This document shows, one piece after another, positions 1 through 9,058 of a stretch of 64,000 nt of DNA. The stretch spans positions 2,170,001-2,234,000 of the forward strand of contig NZ_CP021111.1 of assembly GCF_002119665.1 (NCBI RefSeq), given 5' to 3'. The stretch is from Bordetella genomosp. 13 (lineage in GTDB: Bacteria; Pseudomonadota; Gammaproteobacteria; Burkholderiales; Burkholderiaceae_B). Position 1 is the stretch's first letter. Every line of letters starts with the position of its first letter. The notes below the pieces were generated by a model. It saw nothing but the letters and a program-made list of their open reading frames with translations. It did not search any database and was not told the DNA's origin. The translations under genes were made by a program, and so were the position numbers.

Positions 1-124
1 AAAGCGAGCAGGCCGAGCAGTCGAGGTCCTGAAGCTCGCCCGCGCTGGCGGCAAGCCGGGGCGCGCGCGACGCACCAGGCGGGGCCGAGTGGACCGATAG
101 GGATCGATCGGGATCGATAGGGGA

Positions 125-1150
125 TTACGCAGCCGCCAGCGGCGGTTCGACGTCGGGCTCGAAGTCGCGGCGGTCGCGGTCGGGCCCATGCAAGGTACGC
201 CACGCCTCGTAGATCAGGCCGGGATCGTTGGCGGCCAACTGCCGAGGGTCCGACAACATGCGGCGCCAGCGGCGCGCACCCGACTGTCCGTTCACCAGGC
301 CCAGCATGGGCCGTACGATCACCCTCAGCGGCACGCCAGCGGCCACCTGGTCGGCGGCGTAGCGGGTCATGGCATCGACCACCTGTGCGTCGGTGGGCAG
401 GCGCGTGGCAGGCCACAGCCGCAGCGACACCTCGGACAGCACGCGCGGCGTATGCCAGGCGGCACGGCCCAGCATCACGCCATGGAAGTCCTCGGCGGCT
501 TGCAGCGACTGGCTTGCGTCGGCCAGCCCCCCATTGAGCACAATGACGCAATCCGGAAAATCCTGCTTCAGGCGGCGCACCGCGTCGTAGCGCAGCGGCG
601 GGATTTCGCGGTTGTCCTTGGGCGACAGGCCCTTCAGTACGGCATTGCGGGCATGGACGACGAACACCCGGCACCCCACTTCGTAGAGGTGCCCCACGAA
701 GTCGCGCACGAAATCGTACGAGTCGTCGTAGTCGAGACCCAGCCGGTGCTTTACCGTGACGGGGATGTCCACGGCGTCCTGCATGGCCTTGATGCAATCG
801 GCCACCAGAGCCGGTTCGGCCATCAGGCAGGCGCCGAAGGCGCCGCGCTGCACGCGTTCGGACGGGCAGCCGCAGTTGAGGTTGATCTCGTCGTAACCCC
901 ATTGACGGCCCAGCCGCGCGGCCTGCGCCAGCGCGTCGGGTTCGCTGCCGCCCAGTTGCAGGGCCACGGGATGCTCGGCCGCGTCGAAGTCGAGGTGACG
1001 CGCCACATTGCCGTGCATCAGGGCGCCGGTGGTGATCATCTCGGTGTACAGGCGTGCGCGCGGCGCCAGAAGCCGGTGAAAGAAGCGGCAATGGCGATCG
1101 GTGACGTCGATCATCGGGGCGACGCAGAGCCGCCAGTCGGAGGAGTCCAA
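125..1150 (-). CDS. dusA: tRNA-dihydrouridine(20/20a) synthase DusA
   Basis: Flavin enzyme that reduces uridine to dihydrouridine in the D-loop of tRNAs in the cytoplasm. The protein (about 341 residues) has the DusA signature APMIDVTDRHC near residues 11-21 (FMN site), LQLGGSEP, and the catalytic cysteine in LNCGCPSERV near residue 95, then the NREIPPL and LVNGQSGARRWRR segments expected late in DusA. No ATG precedes the conserved DWRLCVAPM, so I chose a TTG at 1150; the first ATG (1114) would cut into the FMN-binding motif. The open frame continues far upstream antisense to thrB, but that part has no DusA homology. It diverges from thrB with about 144 bp between them. Function sure, start less so. 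Confidence 0.93.
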   Translation of the reverse strand: MDSSDWRLCVAPMIDVTDRHCRFFHRLLAPRARLYTEMITTGALMHGNVARHLDFDAAEHPVALQLGGSEPDALAQAARLGRQWGYDEINLNCGCPSERVQRGAFGACLMAEPALVADCIKAMQDAVDIPVTVKHRLGLDYDDSYDFVRDFVGHLYEVGCRVFVVHARNAVLKGLSPKDNREIPPLRYDAVRRLKQDFPDCVIVLNGGLADASQSLQAAEDFHGVMLGRAAWHTPRVLSEVSLRLWPATRLPTDAQVVDAMTRYAADQVAAGVPLRVIVRPMLGLVNGQSGARRWRRMLSDPRQLAANDPGLIYEAWRTLHGPDRDRRDFEPDVEPPLAAA

Positions 1151-1294
1151 GAATTGCTCGGGGGAACGCGGGAATGCCGGTATTTTACGGCGAGCCGGCC
1201 CGTGCGCGGGCGCCCGTGCGGCGTAGTCTAAAATTGCGCCGCGAGCCGCTCCGGGTGCGGCTTGCGCGTCCGCCAAACCCCTCCGCTTTCGCCA

Positions 1295-2263
1295 ATGGCC
1301 GTATTCACTCCTGTATCCGACGATGACGCACGCGCGCTGCTGACGCGCTACCAACTGGGAGACCTGGTGTCGCTGCGCGGCATCACGGCCGGCATCGAGA
1401 ACACCAACTATTTCCTGCATACGACTCACGGCGAGTACGTGTTGACCCTGTTCGAGGTGTTGACGCAAGAGCAGTTGCCGTTCTACATCGAGTTGATGCA
1501 CCACCTCGCCCAGCGCGGCATTCCGGTGCCCGAGCCCCAGACGCTGCGCGACGGCACCCGTCTGACGAGCCTGCATGGCAAACCCTGCGCCATCGTCAGC
1601 CGTCTGCCGGGCGGCTACGAACCTGCGCCGGGCGCGGCCCACTGCAGCCTGGCCGGCGACACGCTGGCGCGCGCGCACCTGGCCGCGCGCGATTTTGCGC
1701 TGGTCCAGCCCAATCTGCGCGGCCTGGCCTGGTGGCAGCAGACCGTGCCGAAGGTGCTGCCTTTCATGCAGGACGACCAGGCCGCGCTGTTGCAGAACGA
1801 ACTGGCCGCGCAGACCGAAGCGGCCGCAACGGCCACCTGGCGCGCGCTGCCCTCGGGTCCCGCCCATTGCGATCTGTTCCGCGACAACGTGCTGTTCGCC
1901 GGCACGTTCGAGGCGCCGCGCATGGGCGGCATCATCGATTTCTATTTCGCGGGCTGCGACACCTGGCTGTTCGATGTGGCCGTCAGCGTGAATGACTGGT
2001 GCATCGTGCGCGACACTGGCGAGTTCGTGCCCGGACTGGCGCAGGCATGGCTGGCCGCCTATGCGGCCCAGCGGCCGTTCACGGAGGATGAGCGCCAGGC
2101 CTGGCCCCTGATGCTGCGGGCCGCGGCGCTGCGCTTCTGGGTGTCCCGCCTGTACGATTTCTACGTGCCGCGCCCGGCGCAGACGCTGAAGCCGCACGAT
2201 CCGCGACATTTCGAGCGTGTGTTGCTGGCGCGCCACCGTGGCGCCCTGCCCGCCTTGCCCTGA
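1295..2263 (+). CDS. thrB: Homoserine kinase type II
   Basis: Phosphorylates L-homoserine with ATP in threonine biosynthesis. This is the aminoglycoside-phosphotransferase-fold form found in beta- and gamma-proteobacteria, not the GHMP kinase form. The 322-residue protein starts MAVFTPVS as in the family, has GIENTNYFL at about 33-41 (nucleotide loop), the catalytic loop HCDLFRDN at 191-198 and the metal-binding IIDFYFAG at 213-220. Length and motif spacing are normal. An upstream TTG in the same frame (1262) would add 11 residues without family support, so the ATG at 1295 is preferred. thrA and thrC are not nearby. Confidence 0.95.
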   Translation: MAVFTPVSDDDARALLTRYQLGDLVSLRGITAGIENTNYFLHTTHGEYVLTLFEVLTQEQLPFYIELMHHLAQRGIPVPEPQTLRDGTRLTSLHGKPCAIVSRLPGGYEPAPGAAHCSLAGDTLARAHLAARDFALVQPNLRGLAWWQQTVPKVLPFMQDDQAALLQNELAAQTEAAATATWRALPSGPAHCDLFRDNVLFAGTFEAPRMGGIIDFYFAGCDTWLFDVAVSVNDWCIVRDTGEFVPGLAQAWLAAYAAQRPFTEDERQAWPLMLRAAALRFWVSRLYDFYVPRPAQTLKPHDPRHFERVLLARHRGALPALP

Positions 2264-2327
2264 GCCCGGGCATACGCATAATCGAACATGACGCGCGCCT
2301 TCGCATACCTCATTCATTAGAAGACTC

Positions 2328-3131
2328 ATGCAAGCAGCATCGCTACCCGCAAGCGCCGGCTGGCAATGGATACGTACTGGCCTGCAGCTGTTCCTGAAGC
2401 AGCCGCTGGCCATGTTCACCTGGTCGATGGTGGTGGGACTGTTCGTGCTGTTCGCGGCGCTGACGCTGCCCATCGGGCCGTTGCTTCTGCCCGTTCTGAT
2501 GCCCATCGTGGCGCTGATGAGCCTGTCGGCGTCCAAGCACATCGAAGCGGGACGCACCATGCTGCCGTCGATGTGGCCCAAGCCGCTGCAGCGGCCCGGC
2601 GTGTTCAAGAAGCTGTCGATGATGGGCATGCTGTACGCGGCCGCGGTGCTGGCCGCCGAGATCGTCGCGGTGCTGCCCTTCGCGGGCAATATCGCCGAGG
2701 GCGTGAACCTGGCCACGGCCAGCAAGGACATCGGCCCCATGCTGGCCGCCATGCGCGAGCCCCTGATACTGTTCGCCCTGCTGTACCTGCCCATCGCGGC
2801 CCTTTTCTGGCATGCGCCGGTGCTGGTGGCGTGGCATGGCCTGCGCATGACGCAGGCGCTGTTCTTCTCGGGCGTGGCCTGCTGGCGAAACAAGTGGGCC
2901 TTCCTGGTGTACGGAGTGGCGTGGGCGCTGATCTTCATGTTTATCGACCTGGCTACCGGTCTACTGGTGGCGGCCGGCCTGCCCGCGCCGCTGATGAATG
3001 CGCTGCAGATGCCGGTGAACATCGCGGCGGGCGGCGTGCTGTACAGCAGCTTCTATCCGGCCTATACCACCATCTTCGGCAGCGATGACGCCAGCACGGG
3101 TCTCGACGACCGCGACGGCGCCACGGCATAG
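2328..3131 (+). CDS. BPSS1780-family integral membrane protein
   Basis: A 267-residue polytopic inner-membrane protein of a family known in Burkholderia and Bordetella (BPSS1780-like) with no assigned function. The start ATG is followed by QAASLPASAGWQWI and a first hydrophobic segment at about 25-60 (MFTWSMVVGLFVLFAAL, then PIGPLLLPVLMPIVALMSL); further membrane segments lie near 100-125, 150-175 and 195-225. It is 64 bp behind thrB on the same strand and could be cotranscribed with it. Its last 171 bp are overlapped on the other strand by the DUF192 gene. Confidence 0.8.
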   Translation: MQAASLPASAGWQWIRTGLQLFLKQPLAMFTWSMVVGLFVLFAALTLPIGPLLLPVLMPIVALMSLSASKHIEAGRTMLPSMWPKPLQRPGVFKKLSMMGMLYAAAVLAAEIVAVLPFAGNIAEGVNLATASKDIGPMLAAMREPLILFALLYLPIAALFWHAPVLVAWHGLRMTQALFFSGVACWRNKWAFLVYGVAWALIFMFIDLATGLLVAAGLPAPLMNALQMPVNIAAGGVLYSSFYPAYTTIFGSDDASTGLDDRDGATA

Positions 3132-3374
3132 GGCCGCACGCCAGGGCGCAAGCGTCCTCACCCGCAGAACCCGGCCGTTGCGGTCGATGAAGGCCACCTG
3201 GATGGCGTAGGCCATCCCCGCCGTATGGACGCCCCGGCACGGGCGCAGCAAGACGCCGCTGCGTGGCCCGGGCGGCCGCCTGCGCGGCAGCAGGCCCAGC
3301 AGCCGGGCGCACGGTGTGCCCAGGGACAGCAGGCGCAGGCGATCGGCGGGCAGCGAGGTCGCCATGGCAGTCAT
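2961..3374 (-). CDS. DUF192 protein at the end of the tad operon
   Basis: A 137-residue product. The middle matches DUF192: CRGVHTAGM, then AIQVAFIDRNGRVLRV, LAPWRAALCRGAVAVVE, as in the small secreted or periplasmic DUF192 proteins that often accompany pilus loci; function unknown. The start is well supported because its ATG overlaps the tadC stop as ATGA. The conserved domain ends around position 3090, after VVETRAG; the last ~40 residues (rich in A, R, H, Q) are simply the antisense of the neighbouring membrane-protein gene and have no family match. Either the tail is a late extension or an ancestral stop was lost. Confidence 0.7.
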   Translation of the reverse strand: MTAMATSLPADRLRLLSLGTPCARLLGLLPRRRPPGPRSGVLLRPCRGVHTAGMAYAIQVAFIDRNGRVLRVRTLAPWRAALCRGAVAVVETRAGVIAAEDGGIGRIEAAVQHAARRDVHRHLQRIHQRRGQAGRHQ

Positions 3375-4237
3375 CCCAGGGCCGGCAACAGTTGCAGCGC
3401 TATCGGGAAGCCCAGCACGATGAAGGTGCAGGGAAAGATGCAGCCGATCAAGGGCAACAACATCTTCACCGGCGCCTCCATGGCCAGGCGCTCGGCGCGC
3501 TGGAAACGGTCGGCCCGGCACTGCGCCGCCTGTCCGCGCATCAATGGCCCCAAGCTCATTCCCAGCGTATCCGCCTGCGCCAGCGACGCCACCCAGGCCT
3601 GCAGCGAAGAACTGCCGCTGCGGGCCGCCATGGCCTTCAGCGCCGCCGTGCGGCCCATGCCGGCACGCATATCGGCCAGCGCGCCGCCCAGGATTTCCTT
3701 CAACGGCCCGGGCGGCGCGCATTGCACGGACTGCTGCAGCGCGCCGTGCAAGCCGAGCCCGGCCTCGACACACAGCGTCATGAGGTCCAGCACGAACGGC
3801 ATGTCGCGGTCTATACGAAGCCGACGGTGGATCGCCACTCGGCGCAACCACAGGCGCGGCAGCACGCCGGCCAGGGCCGCCGCGGCGGCCGCAGGCACGA
3901 GCGCCTGGAGCTGCATGCGCCATGCGATCGCCGCCGCGGCGCAACCGGCGCAAAGCGAAGCCAGCCACGCCAGCGCGGCCAGGTCGCGGTCGGTTACCTG
4001 CGGCGGCAAGCCCGCGCGCTCCATCAGGCGCTGCCAGCGCGCGCGTGCACGCCAGGACAGCAGAGGTCCGGCGATGCGGGCCAGCCACGATGTCCAGGGC
4101 CACGCGGCCCGCCACCACCACGGCAGGGGCGGCTCGAGGCGCGGCGGCCGCTGTCCGCGCCACAGCGGGACGCAGATCGCGTATGCCGCCAGGGCGGCAC
4201 ACAGGCCCGCCAATCCCATTGCCAAGGCGATGAACAT
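3371..4237 (-). CDS. tadC: Tad pilus inner-membrane platform protein TadC
   Basis: With TadB forms the inner-membrane platform on which the TadA ATPase acts to assemble Flp pili. 288 residues: an N-terminal membrane helix (about 4-24), two helices around 90-130, the type II secretion F domain (RDMPFVLDLMTLCVEAGLGL through GMSLGPLMRGQA, about 145-250) and a final helix (LLPLIGCIFPCTFIVLGFPIAL). Sits between tadB (12 bp away) and the DUF192 gene (ATGA overlap). Confidence 0.92.
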   Translation of the reverse strand: MFIALAMGLAGLCAALAAYAICVPLWRGQRPPRLEPPLPWWWRAAWPWTSWLARIAGPLLSWRARARWQRLMERAGLPPQVTDRDLAALAWLASLCAGCAAAAIAWRMQLQALVPAAAAAALAGVLPRLWLRRVAIHRRLRIDRDMPFVLDLMTLCVEAGLGLHGALQQSVQCAPPGPLKEILGGALADMRAGMGRTAALKAMAARSGSSSLQAWVASLAQADTLGMSLGPLMRGQAAQCRADRFQRAERLAMEAPVKMLLPLIGCIFPCTFIVLGFPIALQLLPALG

Positions 4238-4249
4238 GAACGCCCGTCC

Positions 4250-5095
4250 TCAGATATCGATATCGACGATGCGGCGGATCAACAACACGCCCGCCACTTC
4301 CAGCACGGCCACCACGGCCACCACGGACCAGCCCAGCGGCGTATGCCACAGGACCGCCATGGCCTGCGGTTCGAGGCGGTTCAGCACCACGGCCAACAGG
4401 ATGGGCAAGGCGCCCACGATCCACGCCTGCATGCGCCCTTGGGCCGTCAGCGCGCGAACCTTGCCCTGCAGCTGCAAACGTGCCCGCAGCGTATCGGCGA
4501 TGCGTTCAAGGGCTTCGGCCAGGTTGCCGCCGGTCTGCGAGGCGACCCGCAGCGCAGCCACGACCAATACTGTCGCATCCGAGGGCACGCGCGATTGCAG
4601 GTTCTCGAGCGCGCTCGCGAACGGCACGCCCAGGCGCTGCTCGCGCAGCATCAATCCGAACTCTTGCGACAGCGGCGCTTCGCTCTGCTCGACGATGTGC
4701 TTCAGTGCCACGGCCAGGCTGGCCCCGGCCGACAAGCCGCCCGCCAGCGACATCAATGCCGCCGGCAGCTGTCGCTCGAAACGCCGCAGGCGATGGCGGC
4801 GCAGGCCTTCGACCAGTCGTGCCGGTACGCGCACCGCCAGAGCGCCGGCGATGGCAGCCGCCAGCAGACTTTGCGTGCCGGCCCAGGCAAGCAGCCCCGT
4901 CAGCGCGCCGCACACGACCGCCGCGAGCCACAGCTGCGCCGGATCGATGAAGAGGAATATCTCGTCAAGCTTGACGCCTGCCTCGTGGGTGTACACCTGT
5001 CGGTAGCGCTGCAAGGCGGGGCGCACCCAGGCCTGCGCGTGCCATGCCAGCGCCGCCACCGCCATGCCCGCCATGACGAAGGCCAGCCACGTCAT
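4250..5095 (-). CDS. tadB: Tad pilus inner-membrane platform protein TadB
   Basis: Second GspF-like platform protein of the Tad pilus. 281 residues: N-terminal helix (MTWLAFVMAGMAVAALAW), paired helices at about 55-90, the cytoplasmic F domain (RFERQLPAALMSLAGGLSAGASL through ASQTGGNLAEALERIADTLR, about 105-205), and C-terminal helices ending LLIRRIVDIDI. The start is fixed by the ATGA overlap with the tadA stop, which also argues for translational coupling. Confidence 0.93.
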   Translation of the reverse strand: MTWLAFVMAGMAVAALAWHAQAWVRPALQRYRQVYTHEAGVKLDEIFLFIDPAQLWLAAVVCGALTGLLAWAGTQSLLAAAIAGALAVRVPARLVEGLRRHRLRRFERQLPAALMSLAGGLSAGASLAVALKHIVEQSEAPLSQEFGLMLREQRLGVPFASALENLQSRVPSDATVLVVAALRVASQTGGNLAEALERIADTLRARLQLQGKVRALTAQGRMQAWIVGALPILLAVVLNRLEPQAMAVLWHTPLGWSVVAVVAVLEVAGVLLIRRIVDIDI

Positions 5096-6747
5096 GCCGA
5101 ACCGTCCTGCACGGCATTCGTGTAGACCGCGGCCAACGCGCCGCGGGCGTCGGGGCCATCGCCCTGCCAACCGTCCATGAAGGTCGGTCGCAAGCCGGTG
5201 TCGACGAAGCCGCGCACGGGATCGTAGCGGAACAGCTCCTGCAACTGTATGCGGCCGCTTTCCATTCCCGTGACTTCGACGATGGCCGTGACCAGCCGGC
5301 GGCCATCCGACAGGCGCGCCTGCTGGACGAGGATGTCGATGCTGGAGGCGATATGTTCGCGCACCACCGCAAGCGGAAGGTCCAGGCCGGCCATCAGCGT
5401 CATGGCCTCGAGCCTGCCCAGAGCGTCCCGCGGCGAATTGGCATGCAGCGTGGTGAGAGAGCCTTCGTGCCCGGTGTTCATGGCCGTCAGCATGTCGAAG
5501 GCTTCGGCGCCGCGGCATTCGCCCACCACGATGCGGTCGGGCCGCATCCGCAGTGCGTTGCGCACCAGATCGCGGATGTCCACCCTGCCCCTGCCCTCCA
5601 GGTTGGGAGGCCGGGCCTCGAGCGAGACCAGGTGCTCGTGATGCAGCCGCAGCTCGGCGGCGTCTTCGATGGTGACGATACGCTCGCCGTCGGGAATGGT
5701 ATTGGAAAGAATGTTGAGCAGCGTGGTCTTGCCGGAGCCGGTGCCGCCCGACACGACGATGTTCTTGCGCTGGCGCACGCAGAGCATCAGAAGTCCCGCC
5801 ATGGCGGGGTCGAGCGAACCATTGCGGACCAGGTCGGGCAAGTGCGGCCGACGCATGGGGAATTTGCGTATGGTGAGGCTGGGGCCCCGTATGGCGATGG
5901 GCGGTATCACCGCATTGACGCGCGAGCCATCGGGCAGCCGCGCATCGACCATGGGCGAGCTTTCGTCGATGCGCCGCCCCAGCGGCGCGACGATGCGCTC
6001 GATCACCCAGCGCACCGATTGTTCGCTGCTGAAGACCGCGGCATGGCGCGCCAGCGTGCCGCCGCGTTCGACATATACCTCGTCGTGGCGGTTGACCATG
6101 ATCTCGGTGATGCCGGGGTCCGCCAGCAACGATTCCAGCGGGCCTAGTCCTACAGCCTCGTCCAGCACGGCGCGGCACAGACGGGCCCGATCGACATGTG
6201 ATGGCAGGTCGCCGTCCTGGCCGACCAGGTCGTCCAGCAGCTTCTGCGCCTCGGCCCGCAGCGCCTGGTCGCTCATGCCGGCCACGTCCCGCCGCCGCAG
6301 ATCCAGGGCTTGCAGCAAGGCGGCGTGCAGGCGCTTGTGATACGGCAGCAGCACCATGGCGTCCTGCATCGGATCGCGCGGTTCCGCTTGCGCGTCGGCA
6401 ACGCCGGCCGGCGCAACGGCATGTTCATCGCACGAATCATCGGTCGCGCCGCCAGCGTTCGGATCGAGGCGCACGCGCACTTGGCACGGGCCGATGAGAA
6501 TGCGGTCTTCGGGCATCAGCGGGGCATGCGTGGCAATGCGCGTGCCGTTGACCATGGTGCCCGCCAGCGTGCCCAGGTCTTCGAGCACGATGCTGTCGCC
6601 GCGCACCGCCAGCGTCGCGTGCTGCTTGCCCACCCGCCAATTGGCGATGCGTACGGCGCAATGCGCGGCGCGGCCTATGGTGATGGGCGGCGCGCCACGG
6701 TGCAGGCGCTGCGTTCCATCTTCGAAGGTGAGTTCCAGTTCGAGCAT
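5092..6747 (-). CDS. tadA: TadA/CpaF secretion ATPase with N-terminal FHA domain
   Basis: Hexameric ATPase that powers Flp pilus assembly. 551 residues. The C-terminal ~400 are CpaF: Walker A GGTGSGKT at 334-341, Walker B IVVGECRG at 406-413, histidine box NTGHEGSLTTLHANS at 424-438. The N-terminal ~95 residues form an FHA phosphothreonine-binding domain: ITIGRAAHC, VGKQHATL and LEDLGTLAGTMVNGTRI at about 22-71. A linker of about 40 residues joins them. Starting the protein at the ATG at 6747 (CGGAG about 10 bases upstream) includes the full FHA domain. The FHA domain suggests activity or partner choice is set by Ser/Thr phosphorylation; no Ser/Thr kinase is in the window. Confidence 0.93.
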   Translation of the reverse strand: MLELELTFEDGTQRLHRGAPPITIGRAAHCAVRIANWRVGKQHATLAVRGDSIVLEDLGTLAGTMVNGTRIATHAPLMPEDRILIGPCQVRVRLDPNAGGATDDSCDEHAVAPAGVADAQAEPRDPMQDAMVLLPYHKRLHAALLQALDLRRRDVAGMSDQALRAEAQKLLDDLVGQDGDLPSHVDRARLCRAVLDEAVGLGPLESLLADPGITEIMVNRHDEVYVERGGTLARHAAVFSSEQSVRWVIERIVAPLGRRIDESSPMVDARLPDGSRVNAVIPPIAIRGPSLTIRKFPMRRPHLPDLVRNGSLDPAMAGLLMLCVRQRKNIVVSGGTGSGKTTLLNILSNTIPDGERIVTIEDAAELRLHHEHLVSLEARPPNLEGRGRVDIRDLVRNALRMRPDRIVVGECRGAEAFDMLTAMNTGHEGSLTTLHANSPRDALGRLEAMTLMAGLDLPLAVVREHIASSIDILVQQARLSDGRRLVTAIVEVTGMESGRIQLQELFRYDPVRGFVDTGLRPTFMDGWQGDGPDARGALAAVYTNAVQDGSA

Positions 6748-6749
6748 GG

Positions 6750-8219
6750 TCAGAAGGCTCCGGAAGATTGCGTGTAAGGAGGCACCACCCATTGCGAGCC
6801 CGCGCCATCGGGACTGCTCCAGCCGCGGCCCGACGCGGCTGGCGGCAGAGGGCCAATCTGCGGCGGATCGGGGAAGGCCTGCTGCAACACGCCCTGCGCC
6901 TGACGTACGCTTTGGTCGAAACCCGCGTAGTCGGGCGAGACGATGCTGGGCGTGACGAAAATGGCCAGCTCGGTGTCGCGGGTCTGCGAGCGGCGGGTGG
7001 AAAAGAGACTGCCCAGCAGCGGGATATCGGAAAGCAGCGGCAAGCCGCTGCGCTCGGTCGCGCGCTCTCGCGACAGGAATCCGCCCAGCACGAGAGTCTG
7101 TCCGGAACGCACGTTGAACTCGGTCATGGCGCGACGCGTGCGCAGCGCCGGGCCGGACGGCAGGCTCATGGAAGCATCGATGGAACTGGCTTCGACCTCG
7201 ATGCGCGAGCGTATGGTGCCGTTGCGGTCGATGCGCGGCGTGATCTGCAAGGACACGCCGTATGGCTTGAATTGCGTGTTGCTGCCGCCGTCGCGGTCGG
7301 TCGTGGCGTAGGGAACCTCTCCGCCCGCCAGGAACGAGGCCGTGCTGCCGCTGCGCGCGAGCAATTGCGGCTGCGCCAGCAGCACGGCCTCGCCACGCTG
7401 CGCCAGCGCACCGAGACTGGCGGCCAGCATGGCATTGACGCCGAAGTATCCGGCGGCGCGTCCGGTGGGCATCGGCATGGCCAGCGGCGGCTGGCCGGGC
7501 CGCTCGGTAAGCGCCCGCGCCGCCGAGCCGCCGTCCCACGCAAGGCCTGCCTGCAAGCCTCCTTGAGTGGCGGGATCCCAGCGCACGCCGAACTCGAGCA
7601 GCCGGGAACTGGGCAGTTCGACGACCTGTACATCCAACAGCACCATGCGGTCCCAGCCCACCTGGCCGGTGAAATCGAGAATGCCGGGGTAGCGCTGCGC
7701 CAGGGCGGCGATGCGCGCACGGTCATCGTCGGACAGGTCATTGCCTTCGATGACGATGTTGCCGCCGACCTGCACGCTGCGCGCGGCGGGTATGCCTTCG
7801 AGGAGTTTGTCCACCTCGGCTCGCATGCGCCGCAGGCCGGCGGCATAGACGCGCACGGTGTACGCCACGGGCGCACTCTTGCCGGCCCATACGTGCACGG
7901 TAGACGTACCTTCCTGGCGAGCGAACAGCACGACCTCGCGCTCATCCGCCGCCATCGCGGTAAGCACCTGCCCATTGCCCACCGCTACCCGGTGCGCGCC
8001 GGGTGCGGCCAGCACGCGGCTTTCCCCGACCTCGAGTTCGATGTCAGTGGCAGGCATGTCGGCTTGCGCGGCCGCCGGCATCGCCGTAGACGGGCGACCG
8101 CCTGGCGCCGCCTGCACCGCTCGCTCGGCGTGCAGCACTTGTATCGGCAGGGTCACCAGCACCGCCGCGTAGACGTGACGCCAGCGGCGTCCTGATCGGG
8201 ATGAGCCCGTGCGCATCAT
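6750..8219 (-). CDS. rcpA: Tad secretin RcpA/CpaC
   Basis: Outer-membrane channel through which the Flp pilus leaves the cell. 489 residues: a basic N-terminus and hydrophobic stretch (YAAVLVTLPIQVLHA, about 18-32) as signal peptide, a CpaC-type N-terminal domain (ELEVGESRVLAAPGAHRVAV), a BON-like segment (GNIVIEGNDLSDDDRARIAA), then the secretin domain with VLLDVQVVEL, GVNAMLAASLGALAQRGEAV, LQITPRID, GQTLVLGGFLSRE and PLLSDIPLLGSLFS, ending with ELAIFVTP. All secretin blocks are present and in order. The start ATG overlaps the rcpC stop; the tadA start follows its stop by 2 bp. Confidence 0.93.
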   Translation of the reverse strand: MMRTGSSRSGRRWRHVYAAVLVTLPIQVLHAERAVQAAPGGRPSTAMPAAAQADMPATDIELEVGESRVLAAPGAHRVAVGNGQVLTAMAADEREVVLFARQEGTSTVHVWAGKSAPVAYTVRVYAAGLRRMRAEVDKLLEGIPAARSVQVGGNIVIEGNDLSDDDRARIAALAQRYPGILDFTGQVGWDRMVLLDVQVVELPSSRLLEFGVRWDPATQGGLQAGLAWDGGSAARALTERPGQPPLAMPMPTGRAAGYFGVNAMLAASLGALAQRGEAVLLAQPQLLARSGSTASFLAGGEVPYATTDRDGGSNTQFKPYGVSLQITPRIDRNGTIRSRIEVEASSIDASMSLPSGPALRTRRAMTEFNVRSGQTLVLGGFLSRERATERSGLPLLSDIPLLGSLFSTRRSQTRDTELAIFVTPSIVSPDYAGFDQSVRQAQGVLQQAFPDPPQIGPLPPAASGRGWSSPDGAGSQWVVPPYTQSSGAF

Positions 8220-9058
8220 GGCAAGTCCGCTCCGAACTCGTGCGCAGGCCCTGCCGATCCGGATGCGGCGCCCGACATGACGTCGACACGGTCGCCATAG
8301 ATGATGTCGACCTGCCGGGGCGCGGGCCTGGCCGCTCGGCGCAGGCCCAGCATGCCAGGCAGGTCGTGTACCCCGCCCTCGGCGGCATGGCCGGACGCAT
8401 CCTCGACCGGACGCAGCAGTGCGGTGAGAACGCCGTCCTGGCGCGCCGCCACCACCTTCATGGCATCGCGGACGGAGGCGTCCAGCGTGATGCTGGGCGG
8501 CGTGCCGTCGGCGCCTGTGTCCACGGCAATCACCCTGCCGCCCTGCAGCAGCGGCATCGTCAACTGGCGGCCATCGTGCGAGAAAGACACGAACAGATCG
8601 ATGCGGTCGTCGGGCCGCACGGGGTGCGGAAGATCCCGTATCTCGGACAGCGGCAGGCTGAGCGCGCGGCGGCCGGCCTGCAACTGCCCCGCCACGGGCT
8701 GCGCGGGGGCATGGCGCAACACCTGATGCTGCAATACCGTTTCGCCCGCTTTCAGCGGCAGGGCGAGCACACCGCCCTCGACCTGGTCGAGCGCCTCGGG
8801 CGCAATGGAATCGGAGGCGGCCCACGCGGCGGGAATGTCGCGCACCGCCAGGCTGGCCATGCCAAGCGCCGTGCCGGCGGGTAGATCGGCCGCGGCCACG
8901 AGGCGCGCCACCATGGGCACGCGCCCCTGGGCTTCGAGCTCGAGTGTGCGCTGCTGGATATGCTCGCGCACGGCCCAGGCCGCGACCAGGCCGGCCACGG
9001 CGGCGAAAAGATAGCCGCCGAACGCCCGAGCCAGCTGCATCAGGCCCGCCAGCGTCAT
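8216..9058 (-). CDS. rcpC: Flp pilus assembly protein RcpC/CpaB
   Basis: Periplasmic assembly factor anchored in the inner membrane. 280 residues: a membrane helix at about 10-30 (FGGYLFAAVAGLVAAWAV), then an SAF-like domain (VVAADLPAGTALGMASLAVRDIP, about 43-65, typical of CpaB), followed by LPLSEIRDLPHPVRPDDRIDLFVSF matching the RcpC/CpaB core. Its ATG overlaps the stop of the upstream unknown gene (ATGA). C-terminal part is family-like but weakly conserved. Confidence 0.88.
   Translation of the reverse strand: MTLAGLMQLARAFGGYLFAAVAGLVAAWAVREHIQQRTLELEAQGRVPMVARLVAAADLPAGTALGMASLAVRDIPAAWAASDSIAPEALDQVEGGVLALPLKAGETVLQHQVLRHAPAQPVAGQLQAGRRALSLPLSEIRDLPHPVRPDDRIDLFVSFSHDGRQLTMPLLQGGRVIAVDTGADGTPPSITLDASVRDAMKVVAARQDGVLTALLRPVEDASGHAAEGGVHDLPGMLGLRRAARPAPRQVDIIYGDRVDVMSGAASGSAGPAHEFGADLP

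Noticed and set aside
98..122. Repeated GGGATCGAT before dusA stop
   Set aside because: Only two short units; too little to call an element.
1151..3022. Upstream extension of the dusA frame
   Set aside because: Antisense to thrB and the membrane protein gene; no DusA similarity before DWRLCVAPM.
3225..5125. Two ~600-codon plus-strand frames
   Set aside because: Antisense to tadB/tadC, no recognisable domains.
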